Below the pieces are notes generated by a model. The model ran no database searches and had not been told where the DNA came from. It was given only the letters and a program-made list of their open reading frames with translations. 64,000 nt of DNA from Auricularia sp. M13 (Eukaryota > Basidiomycota > Agaricomycetes > Auriculariales > Auriculariaceae), in assembly GCA_037042915.1 (NCBI GenBank), contig CM073199.1:2976001-3040000 (forward strand). Direction: 5' to 3'. Positions 11,481 through 22,268 of the stretch are shown one piece after another. Position numbers and translations under genes: made by a program. Every line of letters starts with the position of its first letter. The first letter of the stretch is position 1.

Positions 11481-12527
11481 ACGCTGAGGCGAATACCATG
11501 CCTCCTCGCAACTACACGCGAAATGCGCAGTCTCACAGGGATCATCATACCGTATTTACAATACAAATATACAGTATCCTCTACCCTCTTTCCGCTGACA
11601 CATGCCGGGGACTCCTACAAAATGCATGCCGTGCATCCTCGCGGCGACGCACGTCGTACACCATCATGACGACGTCCGTTGGACCTCACAGGAAAACACA
11701 CCCTGCGCTTCTCTTGGAAAACACAATATACGCTATCACGCCAAACAAAACATGACGTTTTTTTTCACCGATACACGCCGTGCACCTCTGCGCAGATGCA
11801 CTCCGTGCTCCTAGGGCAAAATTAATCACCCTCACACTAACACACTCTCCTACCATACACTACACCCTGCGCAGGTGACATGTAAGCAACACCGCGGATA
11901 CACCTTGGCAACACCTCAGCCGCGTCTCGGTGACTCCTCGGCCATTCTCCGGCAATACCACGGCCACATCTCGGACAAACTCCGAACAATATCCGCCTCT
12001 GCCCTAACTACACAGGGAGGAACACACATAGCATAGCGCACGTCCTTCTGACACCTCCCCCCCACAACATAGAGCTACACAGCGCCCTGAACCGGCAACG
12101 GCCCTGGTAGTCTCACACCCTGGCTACGCACAACCCAAGCTAGTGCCCTCCTGCGGCCTAATTTACTGACCTTCGGGGACAGGAAGCAGCGGGAGTGAGC
12201 GGAGGTCTATTTAGATCAAGAGCGAGCCGCGCGGAGACGCTGAAGCCTGATGGAAATTGCACAGTCCGGACTGTGCGAGTAGTACTGACTGGCATAGCTC
12301 ACCGTGCTGGCCGGCATGCCAGCTGCGCGAGATGGGTGCGCTGGCCCCTCTCTGCAAGATTTACAGCGCGAAGCCCAATTATCACCAACAACTCATCTCA
12401 GGTGACAATCGATCGGTCTGGTTACACGTTCCAGAGCACCGAACCAGAGGTTTCTGATGCTGCCCTTCCCTCTGTGGATGATGGTGCTCAGGAAGCAGGA
12501 GGCAGCGCTTCGGGGGGAGAGTTCGTG
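11481..12527 (+). other. Region between the array and LINE ORF2
   Basis: About 1 kb of AC-rich DNA. The ORF2 frame is open back to about 12195 but has no ATG before 12528, so the first 110 codons of that frame may be translated by a non-standard route, joined by splicing, or untranslated. Confidence 0.45.
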
Positions 12528-15500
12528 ATGAACAACATTCTGACGCCAGAAGGCTGGCGTCAGGATTCGCATCAGTCTGGCAAATCCAGTACTAATGCAA
12601 GCGACCTCATTATGCCGCGATCAGTGGCAGGGTCGAGCTCAGCATACATACAGACACCATCTGATGCTGGGAATAACTACTCAAACCATGCAGTATTACC
12701 AATAATGCAGGACAATCAGATGCGCTCAAAGAAGAGCACCAAGGCCTATATCAAACTGGCCTCTGAGAATATGAAAGGCCGGGGCGCACAGAGGGTAGCT
12801 GGCAGCATCAAATGGAAAAAGATTGCCGAAGACATTCGCAGTCATAAAATTGGAATCATGGCCATCCAGGAGACTCACCTCGATGCGCAGCACATTGATG
12901 AGATTCACCAGTACTACGAGCACCTCCACGTAGAAAATAGTGCGCTGCCAGCAAATCCCACAGGTGCTGGAGGTGTGGCGCTGGTCTTCAACAAACTGCT
13001 CACAAACTATCGCACTATTGACACTCACGTCCTAGTTCCAGGAAGGGCGATAGTGTGCAAAATCGAATGGCACAGGAACTCAAGCCTGGCCGTCCTTGCC
13101 ATATATGCACCCACCACTGCCAAGGCAAATAGAGAATTCTGGGAAGCTCTTAAAAAGACTCTCAAGCGTGCAAAGGGTAAGATCCCTAAGCCAGATGTCA
13201 TGTTGGGAGATTTCAACCAGGTGGAAGACCCCATCGATCGCTTCCCTGCAAAATTGTCAAAGATAGACGCACCACAGTCCTTTGAAGACCTTAAACGATA
13301 TCTAAAAGTCACCGATGGGTGGAGAGACACTTTCCCTGATAGCATCGAATGGACATGGCGAAACATGTCTCTGTCCTCCATGTCTCGCATTGACAGGATC
13401 TACCTGACCAACAAAATGCGTGCGGTCAGCAGACAGTGGGAAATTAATGTGTCTGGCATAAATACATATGACCACAGCAGAATCTCTGTGGAACTAGTGT
13501 GCAGAGATGCTCCAGACATTGGTCCTGGACGCTGGACCATGTCTGAGAACCTAACAAGGGACAAAGTTTTCATGTCAGAGGTGTACAAACTTGGCAAAAG
13601 CGCCCAGTCAGAGATGGACACCATTGCCTTCTTGGGCAGGACAGCATTCAACAACCCCCAGCGCACCTGGGAGCGTCTGAAAGAGCAGATAAGAAAGGCA
13701 GCCAAGGCCAGAAGCAAAGATCTCAATTGCGCCAGGCGCACAAAATTGACAAAAGCGCAAGAACAGAGAAACTCTGCCAAAACCCGCCTGAGAGCAGCAT
13801 CCTCGCCTGATGAAATCACAGAGGCAAAAGCGCAGCTCAGAAAAGCTGAAATGGAGATCTACAATCTACAGGATGGCTCGCACACCTCCATATTCCAGAA
13901 TAGATCAACACGTGTCTGGCTGGAAGCAGAGACCATGTCCAAGTCCTGGTTCAGTTGGGTGAAAAGTAAAAAACCGCGTGATACCATGATGCAACTCAAG
14001 CGCCCAGGGTGTGAACCAGCACAGTATGTTCTGGAATCACGCGATATGGCAGATTTGGCTGGAGAATACCACAACTCGATCCAGTCCAAAGATCTGGACG
14101 TAGATGAAGCTGCGCGCTCACTGGCCATAGAGCACGCTTTAGATCACCTGGAGCGTCGCGCAGAAACAAGTGCGCGTGCCAAACTAGCAGCTGTAATATC
14201 AAGAGAGGACGTAACAGAATCTCTGGCGTCCTCGAAAAGTGGGAAAGCTGCTGGCTTAGATGGACTCATATATGAACTCTGGAAAGTCATCCACAAGCAG
14301 TTCTGTAAATCCAGGGGCAAAGAAGATCAAACCTTTGACGTCGTGGGTATGATGACAATGGTCTTTGAAGATATTGAACTCCATGGCTTAGACGCAGACT
14401 CCAAATTCGCAGAAGGCTGGCTGTGCCCCTTGTACAAGAAGGGAGATAGAAGTGAGATCGCGAATTATAGGCCGATCACACTCCTCAACACAGACTACAA
14501 AATTTACACCAAGGCCTTGGCGCTCAGGCTGGCTAGCATTGCGCCCCAGCTCATTCATGAATCTCAGGCTGGCTTTGTCCAGGGCCGCAGTATCACAGAC
14601 CATTCCAAAATCACGAGTCTCATCCTTGATTACGCTGAAGCCAAGGAAGAAAATGGCGCCATTGTGGCACTGGACCAGGAAAAAGCTTATGATCGCATAA
14701 GACATGACTATCTGCACAAGATTCTCAAAGCCTTTGGCTTCCCAGAGCACTTTGTGAATGCGGTCAGGACGCTGTATGAAAATGCTTTCACTGTGGTCAT
14801 GATCAACGGCTTCGCAAGCAAAAAGTTTAGAGTTACCAGAGGCGTCAGGCAGGGAGATCCGCTCTCCTGCTTGCTTTTTAACTTGGCAATAGAGCCGCTC
14901 TCAGCTATGCTCAGACGCTCTGAGCTGCAAGGCTACAAGATTGATGGCATTGAGGGCAAATTAATTGCCACATTATATGCAGATGATACAACAGTATACA
15001 TGAGTGAGAAGGACTCTTACCAGCGCCTCTTCCAGATCCTGGACCAGTGGTGCCTTGCAGCAGGTGCTCGCTTCAATGTGCAGAAAACTGAAATCGTTCC
15101 AATGGGTACAAAAGAGTACAGGACACAGGTCCTGGATTCGAGATGCCTCAAAGATGGGGACCCTGCCATCCCAGACTCAGTGCGCATTGCCAGAGATGGC
15201 GAACCCATTCGCATACTTGGTACCTGGCCAGGCAATGGAGTGCAGAATGTGAATGCCTGGTCCTCCATCCAGGACAAAATTGCCGAAACTCTACAAAGAT
15301 GGGAAAGTAAGCGCCCCTCGCTTAATGGTAGAAGCATTATATCACAGGTTGTGGTAGGCGGATTTACCCAGTACCTTACTGCTGCCCAAGGCATGCCAAC
15401 CAAGCTGGAAAAACGCCTGGATAAAATGACGCTTGACTTCCTCTGGGCAGGCTCTCGCCGTCACCCAATTAATATGGATACTCTGCGCCTGGGCAGAGAC

Positions 15501-17624
15501 CATGGAGGTCTGGGCCTGTTCCACACTGAGAGCAGAAATGATGCGCAATACCTGAAATGGGTGGGCGCATATATCAAAAATGATGAGACGCGTCCAATGT
15601 GGACCTACCTGGCAGACTTCATCTTCAGAATTGCCATCATCAACAAGGACAAGAAATGGGTGCCAACCGACGCACGCATCAACCCCTTCCAACAGGTGTG
15701 GCGACCCAACAAGCAGAAACTACCTTTCATCTTGCAGCAAATGGTGAGGGTTGCAGCAAAATATAATGTCGCCCTCGATGCGCCTCAGATCCCAGAGCAG
15801 ATAAGGGAAGATATGCCCATATGGGCACACCCAGCCATGGGACAACCAGATGTTCTGCGAGAATACAGGAGAGAAGTGCGATGCCTAAAGACCTCTCATG
15901 CGGTCTGTACGGTTGAAGATCTCGAAGAGATAGCTGAACCTGATGACTTTGACCATGAGGAGTCTAGTACCTGCATATGCGACAATTGCATGACTGATAG
16001 AACAGAGGGCTGCAAGAACCCCTTCAAATGCCAGGAGTTTGCTCGTGACATACTGAGCGAGCTTGCGCCCAAGTGGAACACTGCGACCACGCAGGCTGAA
16101 GTAGACTCCAGCATGTGGGAAACTTTCGTAGAGGGTCGCATGGAGGCAATTCAGACTGGTGAACCAATAATTTTCGACCCAACCCTACACCAAGGTGATG
16201 ATCTGGCCAGCTACTACAGAGCTTTCGTGGACACAATGGCCCTCAGTGGGAGAGGGGTGACAGATACCATATGTGATGCAGCACCTGTACGACCACATGG
16301 AGACAAGGATGCGGAGGCTGTGGAAGTGGTCGTCTGCGGTGCAATCATAAATGGAGACTCAGCAATTGCCAAGGGCGGCTTTGCAGCATATTTTCCAGAA
16401 CACGATTTCGACGACAAAGTGGGCTTCTGCCCAGGGGATACACACTCCTATGTGCGCAGTGTGGCCACAGCAGTAAAAATGGCAGCAACAACGGCACCAA
16501 GACATCGCCCTCTGCACATGATCAGCACCAGTGCAGCAGTGGTAAGAATGCTCACCCTCGATTTATCCAAGCATGAGTCCACTGGATGGATGGACTTGCC
16601 AAATGAGGCAGACGCCATGCGAGCAGCGGCTGCAGCTCTGCGCGCCAGAGGTGCACCGACCTCATTCACATGCATAGCCAAGAACAGAGTCAAGCACTGG
16701 CCACAGGTTGGAGAGGCAAGAAAAATGGCCCTTGTGGCTGCAGAAGTGGGCCCACCTTTTGATTTGGACCTCGAGGAGCTGGTGCCCTTTGATAAGCCTG
16801 GGCTCGCAATTGCAAATATCACTCAGAGAGAAGCACATAGAGCCATAAAATGGCTCGCCCAGAAAAAAGTCAAACAGCGAAAAGCGACTCTGGAAAATCT
16901 CAAACTAATAAAATGGCGTGTACATCATGCGACAGACTTCATGCCACTGGAGTCTCAATTCTGGCAGAGTCTGCAATCCAAAAACCTTTCGCGCAGTGTG
17001 CGCAACTTCCTCTGGAAAATGGCCCATGGTGCGCACAAAGTTGGCGACTATTTCAGCAAAATGCCAGAACCATGGGCGTCATATGCCACATGTCCATCAT
17101 GCCAGGAAACTGAGACCATGGAACACATCCTCCTAAAATGCGAGAGCTCAGGTTTTGAAACAGTATGGGCCTTGGCCCAGGACTTCCTGAAGAGTCGCAA
17201 GATCAACATAGACATAGACATCGGGGTTATCATGGGTTGTGCGACCATGCGAATTGGACACATGGGGTCTGCAAGAAATCGTGCGCTGGAGCGCATCTTC
17301 TGCATTATTGTGTCAGAATCCGCCTTCCTGATCTGGAAGATAAGGTGTGAAACCCGTATTGAGCACGCTGAGGATCCAGACTGGGCCATGCCTGAAGAGG
17401 AGGTGGCCAAAAGATGGAAGAAAATGTGCGAATCACGTCGCGTGCAGGATAAACTTCTCACAAATAAACATCGTTACAAAACAAAGGCACTGTGCAATGT
17501 ACTATATGAAGATACTTGGATAGATCGCAGTGCCAACCCTGATTACTGGAAAGCACAATTTTGGAATAAACAGACCGGTTTTTTAGTGGGTACGGGGAAT
17601 GATGCCAGGAACGGTGTCGGTTGA
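12528..17624 (+). CDS. LINE ORF2: APE endonuclease / reverse transcriptase (1,698 aa from the first ATG)
   Basis: This protein nicks the target and copies the LINE RNA in place. APE endonuclease motifs: ETH (E115), GDFN (D228), SRIDRIY, and YDHS (D315, H316). RT: SGKAAGLDG, NYRPITLL, ALDQEKAYDRI (catalytic D716), RQGDPLS and YADDT (D819, D820). After the thumb comes a Cys cluster from C1149 (CICDNC..GCKNPFKC). About residues 1265-1410 look like a ribonuclease H fold in which the usual acidic positions are not acidic (NGDSAIAKGG, ISTSAAVV). A C-terminal zf-RVT motif CPSCQETETMEHILLKC has C1522, C1525, H1533 and C1538. The frame is fully open, so the enzyme may be active. Start choice is uncertain because the frame is open upstream without ATG. 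Confidence 0.93.
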   Translation: MNNILTPEGWRQDSHQSGKSSTNASDLIMPRSVAGSSSAYIQTPSDAGNNYSNHAVLPIMQDNQMRSKKSTKAYIKLASENMKGRGAQRVAGSIKWKKIAEDIRSHKIGIMAIQETHLDAQHIDEIHQYYEHLHVENSALPANPTGAGGVALVFNKLLTNYRTIDTHVLVPGRAIVCKIEWHRNSSLAVLAIYAPTTAKANREFWEALKKTLKRAKGKIPKPDVMLGDFNQVEDPIDRFPAKLSKIDAPQSFEDLKRYLKVTDGWRDTFPDSIEWTWRNMSLSSMSRIDRIYLTNKMRAVSRQWEINVSGINTYDHSRISVELVCRDAPDIGPGRWTMSENLTRDKVFMSEVYKLGKSAQSEMDTIAFLGRTAFNNPQRTWERLKEQIRKAAKARSKDLNCARRTKLTKAQEQRNSAKTRLRAASSPDEITEAKAQLRKAEMEIYNLQDGSHTSIFQNRSTRVWLEAETMSKSWFSWVKSKKPRDTMMQLKRPGCEPAQYVLESRDMADLAGEYHNSIQSKDLDVDEAARSLAIEHALDHLERRAETSARAKLAAVISREDVTESLASSKSGKAAGLDGLIYELWKVIHKQFCKSRGKEDQTFDVVGMMTMVFEDIELHGLDADSKFAEGWLCPLYKKGDRSEIANYRPITLLNTDYKIYTKALALRLASIAPQLIHESQAGFVQGRSITDHSKITSLILDYAEAKEENGAIVALDQEKAYDRIRHDYLHKILKAFGFPEHFVNAVRTLYENAFTVVMINGFASKKFRVTRGVRQGDPLSCLLFNLAIEPLSAMLRRSELQGYKIDGIEGKLIATLYADDTTVYMSEKDSYQRLFQILDQWCLAAGARFNVQKTEIVPMGTKEYRTQVLDSRCLKDGDPAIPDSVRIARDGEPIRILGTWPGNGVQNVNAWSSIQDKIAETLQRWESKRPSLNGRSIISQVVVGGFTQYLTAAQGMPTKLEKRLDKMTLDFLWAGSRRHPINMDTLRLGRDHGGLGLFHTESRNDAQYLKWVGAYIKNDETRPMWTYLADFIFRIAIINKDKKWVPTDARINPFQQVWRPNKQKLPFILQQMVRVAAKYNVALDAPQIPEQIREDMPIWAHPAMGQPDVLREYRREVRCLKTSHAVCTVEDLEEIAEPDDFDHEESSTCICDNCMTDRTEGCKNPFKCQEFARDILSELAPKWNTATTQAEVDSSMWETFVEGRMEAIQTGEPIIFDPTLHQGDDLASYYRAFVDTMALSGRGVTDTICDAAPVRPHGDKDAEAVEVVVCGAIINGDSAIAKGGFAAYFPEHDFDDKVGFCPGDTHSYVRSVATAVKMAATTAPRHRPLHMISTSAAVVRMLTLDLSKHESTGWMDLPNEADAMRAAAAALRARGAPTSFTCIAKNRVKHWPQVGEARKMALVAAEVGPPFDLDLEELVPFDKPGLAIANITQREAHRAIKWLAQKKVKQRKATLENLKLIKWRVHHATDFMPLESQFWQSLQSKNLSRSVRNFLWKMAHGAHKVGDYFSKMPEPWASYATCPSCQETETMEHILLKCESSGFETVWALAQDFLKSRKINIDIDIGVIMGCATMRIGHMGSARNRALERIFCIIVSESAFLIWKIRCETRIEHAEDPDWAMPEEEVAKRWKKMCESRRVQDKLLTNKHRYKTKALCNVLYEDTWIDRSANPDYWKAQFWNKQTGFLVGTGNDARNGVG

Positions 17625-17723
17625 TTCCCAAGCCCCACACTACCCCAACAGGTGTGCTAAAGGCTATTTTTCCGGTCGGTGTCGTCGTTTCATATGGACT
17701 GCCTCCCAGTCCTAACTCCAGCA

Positions 17724-17739
17724 GCCCGCCACGGCGGGC
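17724..17739 (+). promoter_or_regulatory. GC hairpin in the LINE 3' UTR
   Basis: GCCCGC CACG GCGGGC forms a perfect 6-bp stem with a 4-nt loop, about 50 nt before the poly(A). A 3' UTR stem-loop is used by some LINEs for reverse-transcriptase recognition; that role is inferred here. Confidence 0.5.
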
Positions 17740-17790
17740 AAGGATGGGCAAGGGATAACTATGTTATTCTAACCCTATCTGACGCTCCAC

Positions 17791-17809
17791 AAAAAAAAAA
17801 AAAAAAAAA
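17791..17809 (+). other. LINE poly(A) tail
   Basis: Nineteen uninterrupted A residues after tgacgctccac, immediately followed by the right target-site duplication. It marks the 3' end of the element. Confidence 0.93.
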
Positions 17810-17825
17810 GAGGAATTGACGACCG
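17810..17825. repeat. Right target-site duplication of the LINE
   Basis: Exact 16-nt copy of 3787-3802 (gaggaattgacgaccg), adjoining the poly(A) tail. Confidence 0.9.
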
Positions 17826-18000
17826 TGACGGTATGCATCAGACGTCGATACAGTAATATCTGGCAGAGACAGAGTGACGACAGCTCAAGAGGAATATCCT
17901 GGGGTCCATCATTCTCCAGGGTGACGCGGTCGATCAAGGACTTTGCAGTAGGCTCCGAGTGCCCCTGTACCACGGCGATCAGGACCCTGACAAAGTCCAA
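17810..18000 (-). pseudogene. Host reading frame interrupted by the LINE (5' half)
   Basis: A minus-strand frame from ATG at 18000 reads VLIAVVQGHSEP, TAKSLIDRVTLENDG, and ends in the duplicated target site (VVNSS), where the LINE tail then adds poly-Phe. Without the LINE it would continue in frame into 3802-3600. See that entry for the weak DUF6534-like resemblance. Confidence 0.3.
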
Positions 18001-19503
18001 AGGTCACCTTGACCAGCTTGTGGACGTGCTGCTTCCCAGAGTTCAAAAGCGGAAATAAAACAAAGGATAGCAGGGTATCCACGAAGGAGAAAACTTCCCG
18101 AGCACAATTGCAATATACGTATGCCAGGCAGGAACGTGGTAGACAGTAGCGCTGCGTTGCAAAATCGCGAGAAGCATTCTAGGCGGACCCCCAAGGGGAA
18201 TTCATTTGCAGCCTAATGAGCGTAAAAAGACGGTTCAAGCGCAAGAGGGGAGGCTCGGAGCGTATTCTGGGTAGTCTGTGCCCGCGCGCCGGCTGGTCCT
18301 CGCTGGTTGTACTCGTGCGGCCCGTATGCGGCGCAAAAAGCAATGCTGTGACAGGAATGAGGAGCTAGAGTCGTGTCACGAGCGCGCGCTAATTAGCGTA
18401 TAAGCAGCGCGGCGGGCGGGCAGATTGACGCGTCGAGCGCGTGAGCGTACAAAAGGTAAAGCGTCGGGTTCGGAGCTTGAAAGCAGGCTGCTTCCGACCG
18501 AGGCAAGGGTCACATGATGAGGTTCCCTTAGTTCAGCCCATTTTCACTGAGGAAACTAAGCTCGGTGAATGCTCGGTCAATCAGCAAAACAGTTCTTAAA
18601 CAGTGGTTAGATAAAGTGCTCCTGCAAGAGGAGCTAGCGATTATCAATCGCGATTAGCGAACTCCAAGTTGTCACTCTGCACATGATTCACAGCGCAATA
18701 TGCGTTGTCGTAGTAGACAGCATTTATAACTCTTCTCCAGTATTGTCTCTTTGCCAATCATGGTTCCGCCACTAGACGGCGCCAATTGGTAGCGAGAGTG
18801 GGAGCTGCGAGTCCGTTCACATTGCTGCTCGGCGACCCACTGGCAAGATATCGGCCCCAGACATGCAGCTTTTAACAGTGTTGGGTTTTCAACTTACCGT
18901 GTCCCAGCGCTGCAGGTCAGGGGACGCACACCACTCGTTCTCACCAACTCTGCCGTCGACTCGCGCTTCGGGAGGTTTAAATCGGCTTTGGAAATTGGAA
19001 TTCGTGGCATTCGGCATTCGCACCAATTCTACATTGCCGAGTACTAACAGCGTTCCTCATCAATTCCTTCCTACGACATTTATTTCACGGACTGGCTGTC
19101 TGCTGTAAACTCAAATCGACGCCACTTCCTCCAAGATGCCCAGCCTGTAATATGATGCGCCATGAACAGAGCCCGCAAAACATGTGATTGCACGCCGCTA
19201 CACACGCAAAACAATACGTAAGGAAGTGTCAGGAGCAGCCAATCGCCGAGAAGCTGCATCTGCACCCTGAACAAGTAGGTATTAGATAAGCCACAAGTTG
19301 CCTTTTGCAGCCAGATGCCGTCGAAAACGAAAACGGACGCGGGGCATTATCTGACAAGAATCCTCGACCCTGACGGCTTGAGGTTCGGCATTGGTGATCC
19401 CGTGCTCCCATTGGCGCTGCCTTGGTTTTCTGGCAGGAAAATATATGTGCGGGAAAGAGCTACACACACACGCGGTGTCGAAATACCTCCGGATAGCGTT
19501 GAG

Positions 19504-19524
19504 CACGTGACGTCACGTCACGTG
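19504..19524. promoter_or_regulatory. E-box / CRE cluster
   Basis: CACGTG at 19504-19509 overlaps TGACGTCA at 19508-19515, then a second TCACGTG ends at 19524. Such palindromes bind bHLH and bZIP factors. It is isolated, 2.7 kb upstream of the GATA start, so a functional link is a guess. Confidence 0.4.
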
Positions 19525-20249
19525 GCACTTCCGCAATCTGAGATCTCCTTGGCAGTGCCACTGGCAGCGAAAACGTGCGCCTCCCGGGCGGCCGCGCGAA
19601 ACGCCGGATACTGTATTGCTGTGAGCGGTCTCAGTACACGGTCGAGGCGAGCCTGTCGTCCGTGGGGTCCGGGTGTATGCGATTGTGGAGCGGTCAGGCG
19701 ACGCGGGTACTTATAGTGAGGTCGAACTCTGCACGCTGCGGCGGCGTTGTTTGTGCCAGTGCACAGGTGCCTGGAACGTGCTGCTGGAGATTGCAGTGCA
19801 TTCGGGTCTGTCGCGGCGTCACGGTAGATCTCCGTCGGGTTGCGTGCGGCAGCCCTATAAAACATACTATGGGATACCGTCTACTTATCTGTAGTGGATG
19901 GCTTGCTGCGTTCCCTGCGGGTCGTTGTCAATGTAGTAGGTCGGCGCTCTTACTGACCCGATGCCGGTGCGCTGTGTCACCGAGCGGCACAGGCGTGACA
20001 GTGGCAGAGGTCGAGTGAGACCCGGTCTCGGACGACGTGTGCTGAGCGGTCGTCTACTGTCACTGGCAGACGCTCTCACTATTTACAATAGGGGCATTGG
20101 ATTCTCTACGCAGTCGACGCGTAGCTCGGGCGTCACGCCTCAGCACCAGTTCGCTACTCTACTCGATTCAGCAAGTTCAAGCCGAATCCCAATTTTTGGC
20201 GCCGTGGGCCGCCTAAGATACAGCGTGAAGTATGCGATGCATGACAACT

Positions 20250-20298
20250 CGAATTCGAATACCAATTCGAATTCGAACTCGAACTCGAACTCGAAGCA
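20250..20298. repeat. Hexanucleotide microsatellite (AAYTCG)n
   Basis: Tandem aattcg and aactcg units, about eight, with one interruption near the start. It produces an Asn/Ser-repeat shadow ORF. No gene is implied. Confidence 0.8.
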
Positions 20299-22268
20299 TC
20301 CCCCTGGCCACTCTCCCAAAGCACCCACATCCGGATTTCGGCCAGCGCTTGGCCAGCGTGAAATGCCCCAAGAATAAATGATGGGGACTTGGGAAGGGAA
20401 GGGACGAGGGACGAGGCACTAACGCGCCCTAGTGTGCCAATGCGTGGCCGGGATATGAGAAGCCTCGAAGCCTGAGAATCATCAGGGACGTGGTGCTGGT
20501 GCGCGGGCGGATTGCAGCTGTCATTCCGAGAATTCTTGATGCGAATTGGGTGCACCGCATACATGCACCGTGCTCGCGTGCCTGCTGCAACGTGCACTCT
20601 GCTAGTTCCGGCAAGAGACGAATTCTCCGAGTCGCCTCTCAGCCTGAGTCGCAGTAGCAGCACTGGCAGCAGTGATGAGAACCTGGTGCGCTGGCGCTGC
20701 AGCGTGTTTGATGAGTTGGTGTTTGTGAGAGTCCGAGAGAGAGAGAGAGAGACGTGCATGCCGAAGCCCGTTCGAAGCTGAGACTAGTGGCGCGCACGCA
20801 GGCTCCTCAGTGACTCTGCACTGTGCCGGCCCAAGCGGGGAGAGAGAGCGCCACGTACGCGGTTAAGATGCGGTGGGCTTTATTGTTACTCAACTCGGGA
20901 TTGTGTTGTTAGCGGGAGGTCGGGAGTCCGGGGAACGACCCCGACGGCCGACGCAGGCTCGCGTAGATGAGCCTGCGGGAGGCCGCAGCGAGATTAGACG
21001 TAAGCCGACACCGACCTCGAGTCGCAGAGTTTGATTATGCTCTCGCGAGCCCGCTCTCGCCCCACGTCCTCACAAGGTATAGTCTGAGCGTGCGTGCGTT
21101 GTCGCCCCATCTGCGCGACGTCGGACCGCATCCCGCGCGCGTTCCCCACCAGAACAAGCTGGGTGAGAACAATTAGGGGGATCCCCCAGCACAGTGACAA
21201 AGTCTCTTTTTGTGGGCCATGCGCACGGGGTCCCTGATTAATGATCCCAGTTCAGTTGGGGATCATTGCATGCATGCATTCGGATGCACGGGTCGGAACT
21301 CGCGCCGGACCTCCTCCCTCTTTGCATTGAGAATTGGGATCTTGAGAGGTTCGCGCGCAGGCCCCCTGACCACCGCATCAAGTCGAGAAGACGCAAAGCG
21401 ATCCGGGACGTGGTGCATTGAATGGATAGTAAGCGGTCGCGGGATTTTCCAGTACTAGTGAAGTGAAGGGCGAGGGTGCAGTTAAAGACAGAGAATCCGC
21501 GGTGACGGCGCTGGCAGCGGGTCGAGGGAGCAGTGAGGGAGCGGTCGCTGAGACTGACTGGGGGAGTCGGGGTCAAGGGCAAGAACGGATAGTTCGGGCG
21601 CAGGCGCCGGAGGGGGTGCATGTGATGCAGGTGCCAGATGATCTACGCGCGCGCGAAGCCACGACCCGCTGCTGGAGCCGCAGCGGGCGTTGCTGGAGTA
21701 GTGTGTGGGCACGAGGCATATATATTGGCAGCACGAGCAGCTGGCTATCTAGGGTCCGGCGGGCCTGGGCGAGGAAATGCCGAGCTCAGCTGGTGCGGCC
21801 GGAAGGAGTCGGTGTGTGCTGGGCTGAGGGTTTTTTCTGCTTCCGGGACGTGTAAACTGTACAGTTATTTTTTTTTATACAGCCGCTAATGCGAAGCAGG
21901 GAGCCGGGAGCAGCGTTCGCATAGGGGCTGTTCCTCGCTGGCCGCTACGGGCTACGCTGGCCAGGGCCCTTCATGACGAGGCGAGTCGTGCAGGGTGGGA
22001 GTTGGGGGTCGGGCGACGCGGACCGAAGATCCTTGGGGCCGAGGACTTTCCGGGGTCCTCCGTCGCTCGGCAGCTACACGTTTTTTGCTGTGCACGCGGA
22101 CTCTGGCGCAAGTACAAAGCTCGCCGACTGTTCTGCTTTCTTTCCTCCTCAGCCTCCTCTCTCCCGCACCCAGCCCCCAGCCCCCAGGCCCCCCTCCACC
22201 CGCACCCCGCGCCCCCGCCACCCCCGTCCGCGAGGAGAGCAGGGCGCACGCAGCATACACCCACCGCC

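Larger units (their letters stand above)
3803..17809 (+). mobile_element. 14.0 kb non-LTR retrotransposon (LINE), apparently full length
   Basis: The element is bounded by a 16-nt target-site duplication (3787-3802 and 17810-17825) and ends in 19 A residues. In order it holds a long 5' region with a C2H2-finger ORF (5942-6535), a gag-like ORF1 with a CCHC knuckle (7438-9570), a C-rich stretch, a GC-rich tandem array (about 10105-11480), and ORF2 with an APE-type endonuclease, reverse transcriptase and zf-RVT (12528-17624). ORF2 has no stop or frameshift and the poly(A) is pure, so the insertion looks young. The size is about twice that of typical LINEs. The clade is L1/Tad-like by domain content, but I could not resolve it; ORF2's C-x-C-x2-C..NPFKC motif is one I associate with mushroom LINEs (from memory). 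Confidence 0.87.
18001..22268. other. Intergenic region between the LINE and the GATA locus
   Basis: About 4.3 kb with no gene I can support on either strand. It contains simple repeats (20250-20298 and a (GA)n run near 20733-20752), an E-box/CRE cluster at 19504-19524, a short hairpin (aatgatccc..gggatcatt near 21240-21268), and TATA-like AT runs near 21718 and 21860 upstream of GATA copy A. The last part is pyrimidine-rich, as for a 5' UTR. It probably holds the long upstream control region of the GATA gene. Confidence 0.5.

Noticed and set aside
10141-11755. Long Arg/Ala/Ser/His-rich ORFs, 226-306 aa
   Set aside because: They arise in several overlapping frames from a stop-poor GC tandem array and show no frame preference.
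12195-12527. GTG at 12195 as the start of LINE ORF2
   Set aside because: GTG is not a normal start in fungal nuclear genes. The frame is open there but the first ATG is at 12528; I left the upstream part as unresolved.
20154-20759. 201-aa minus-strand ORF
   Set aside because: Driven by the AAYTCG and GA microsatellites; no motif, start context or splice support.
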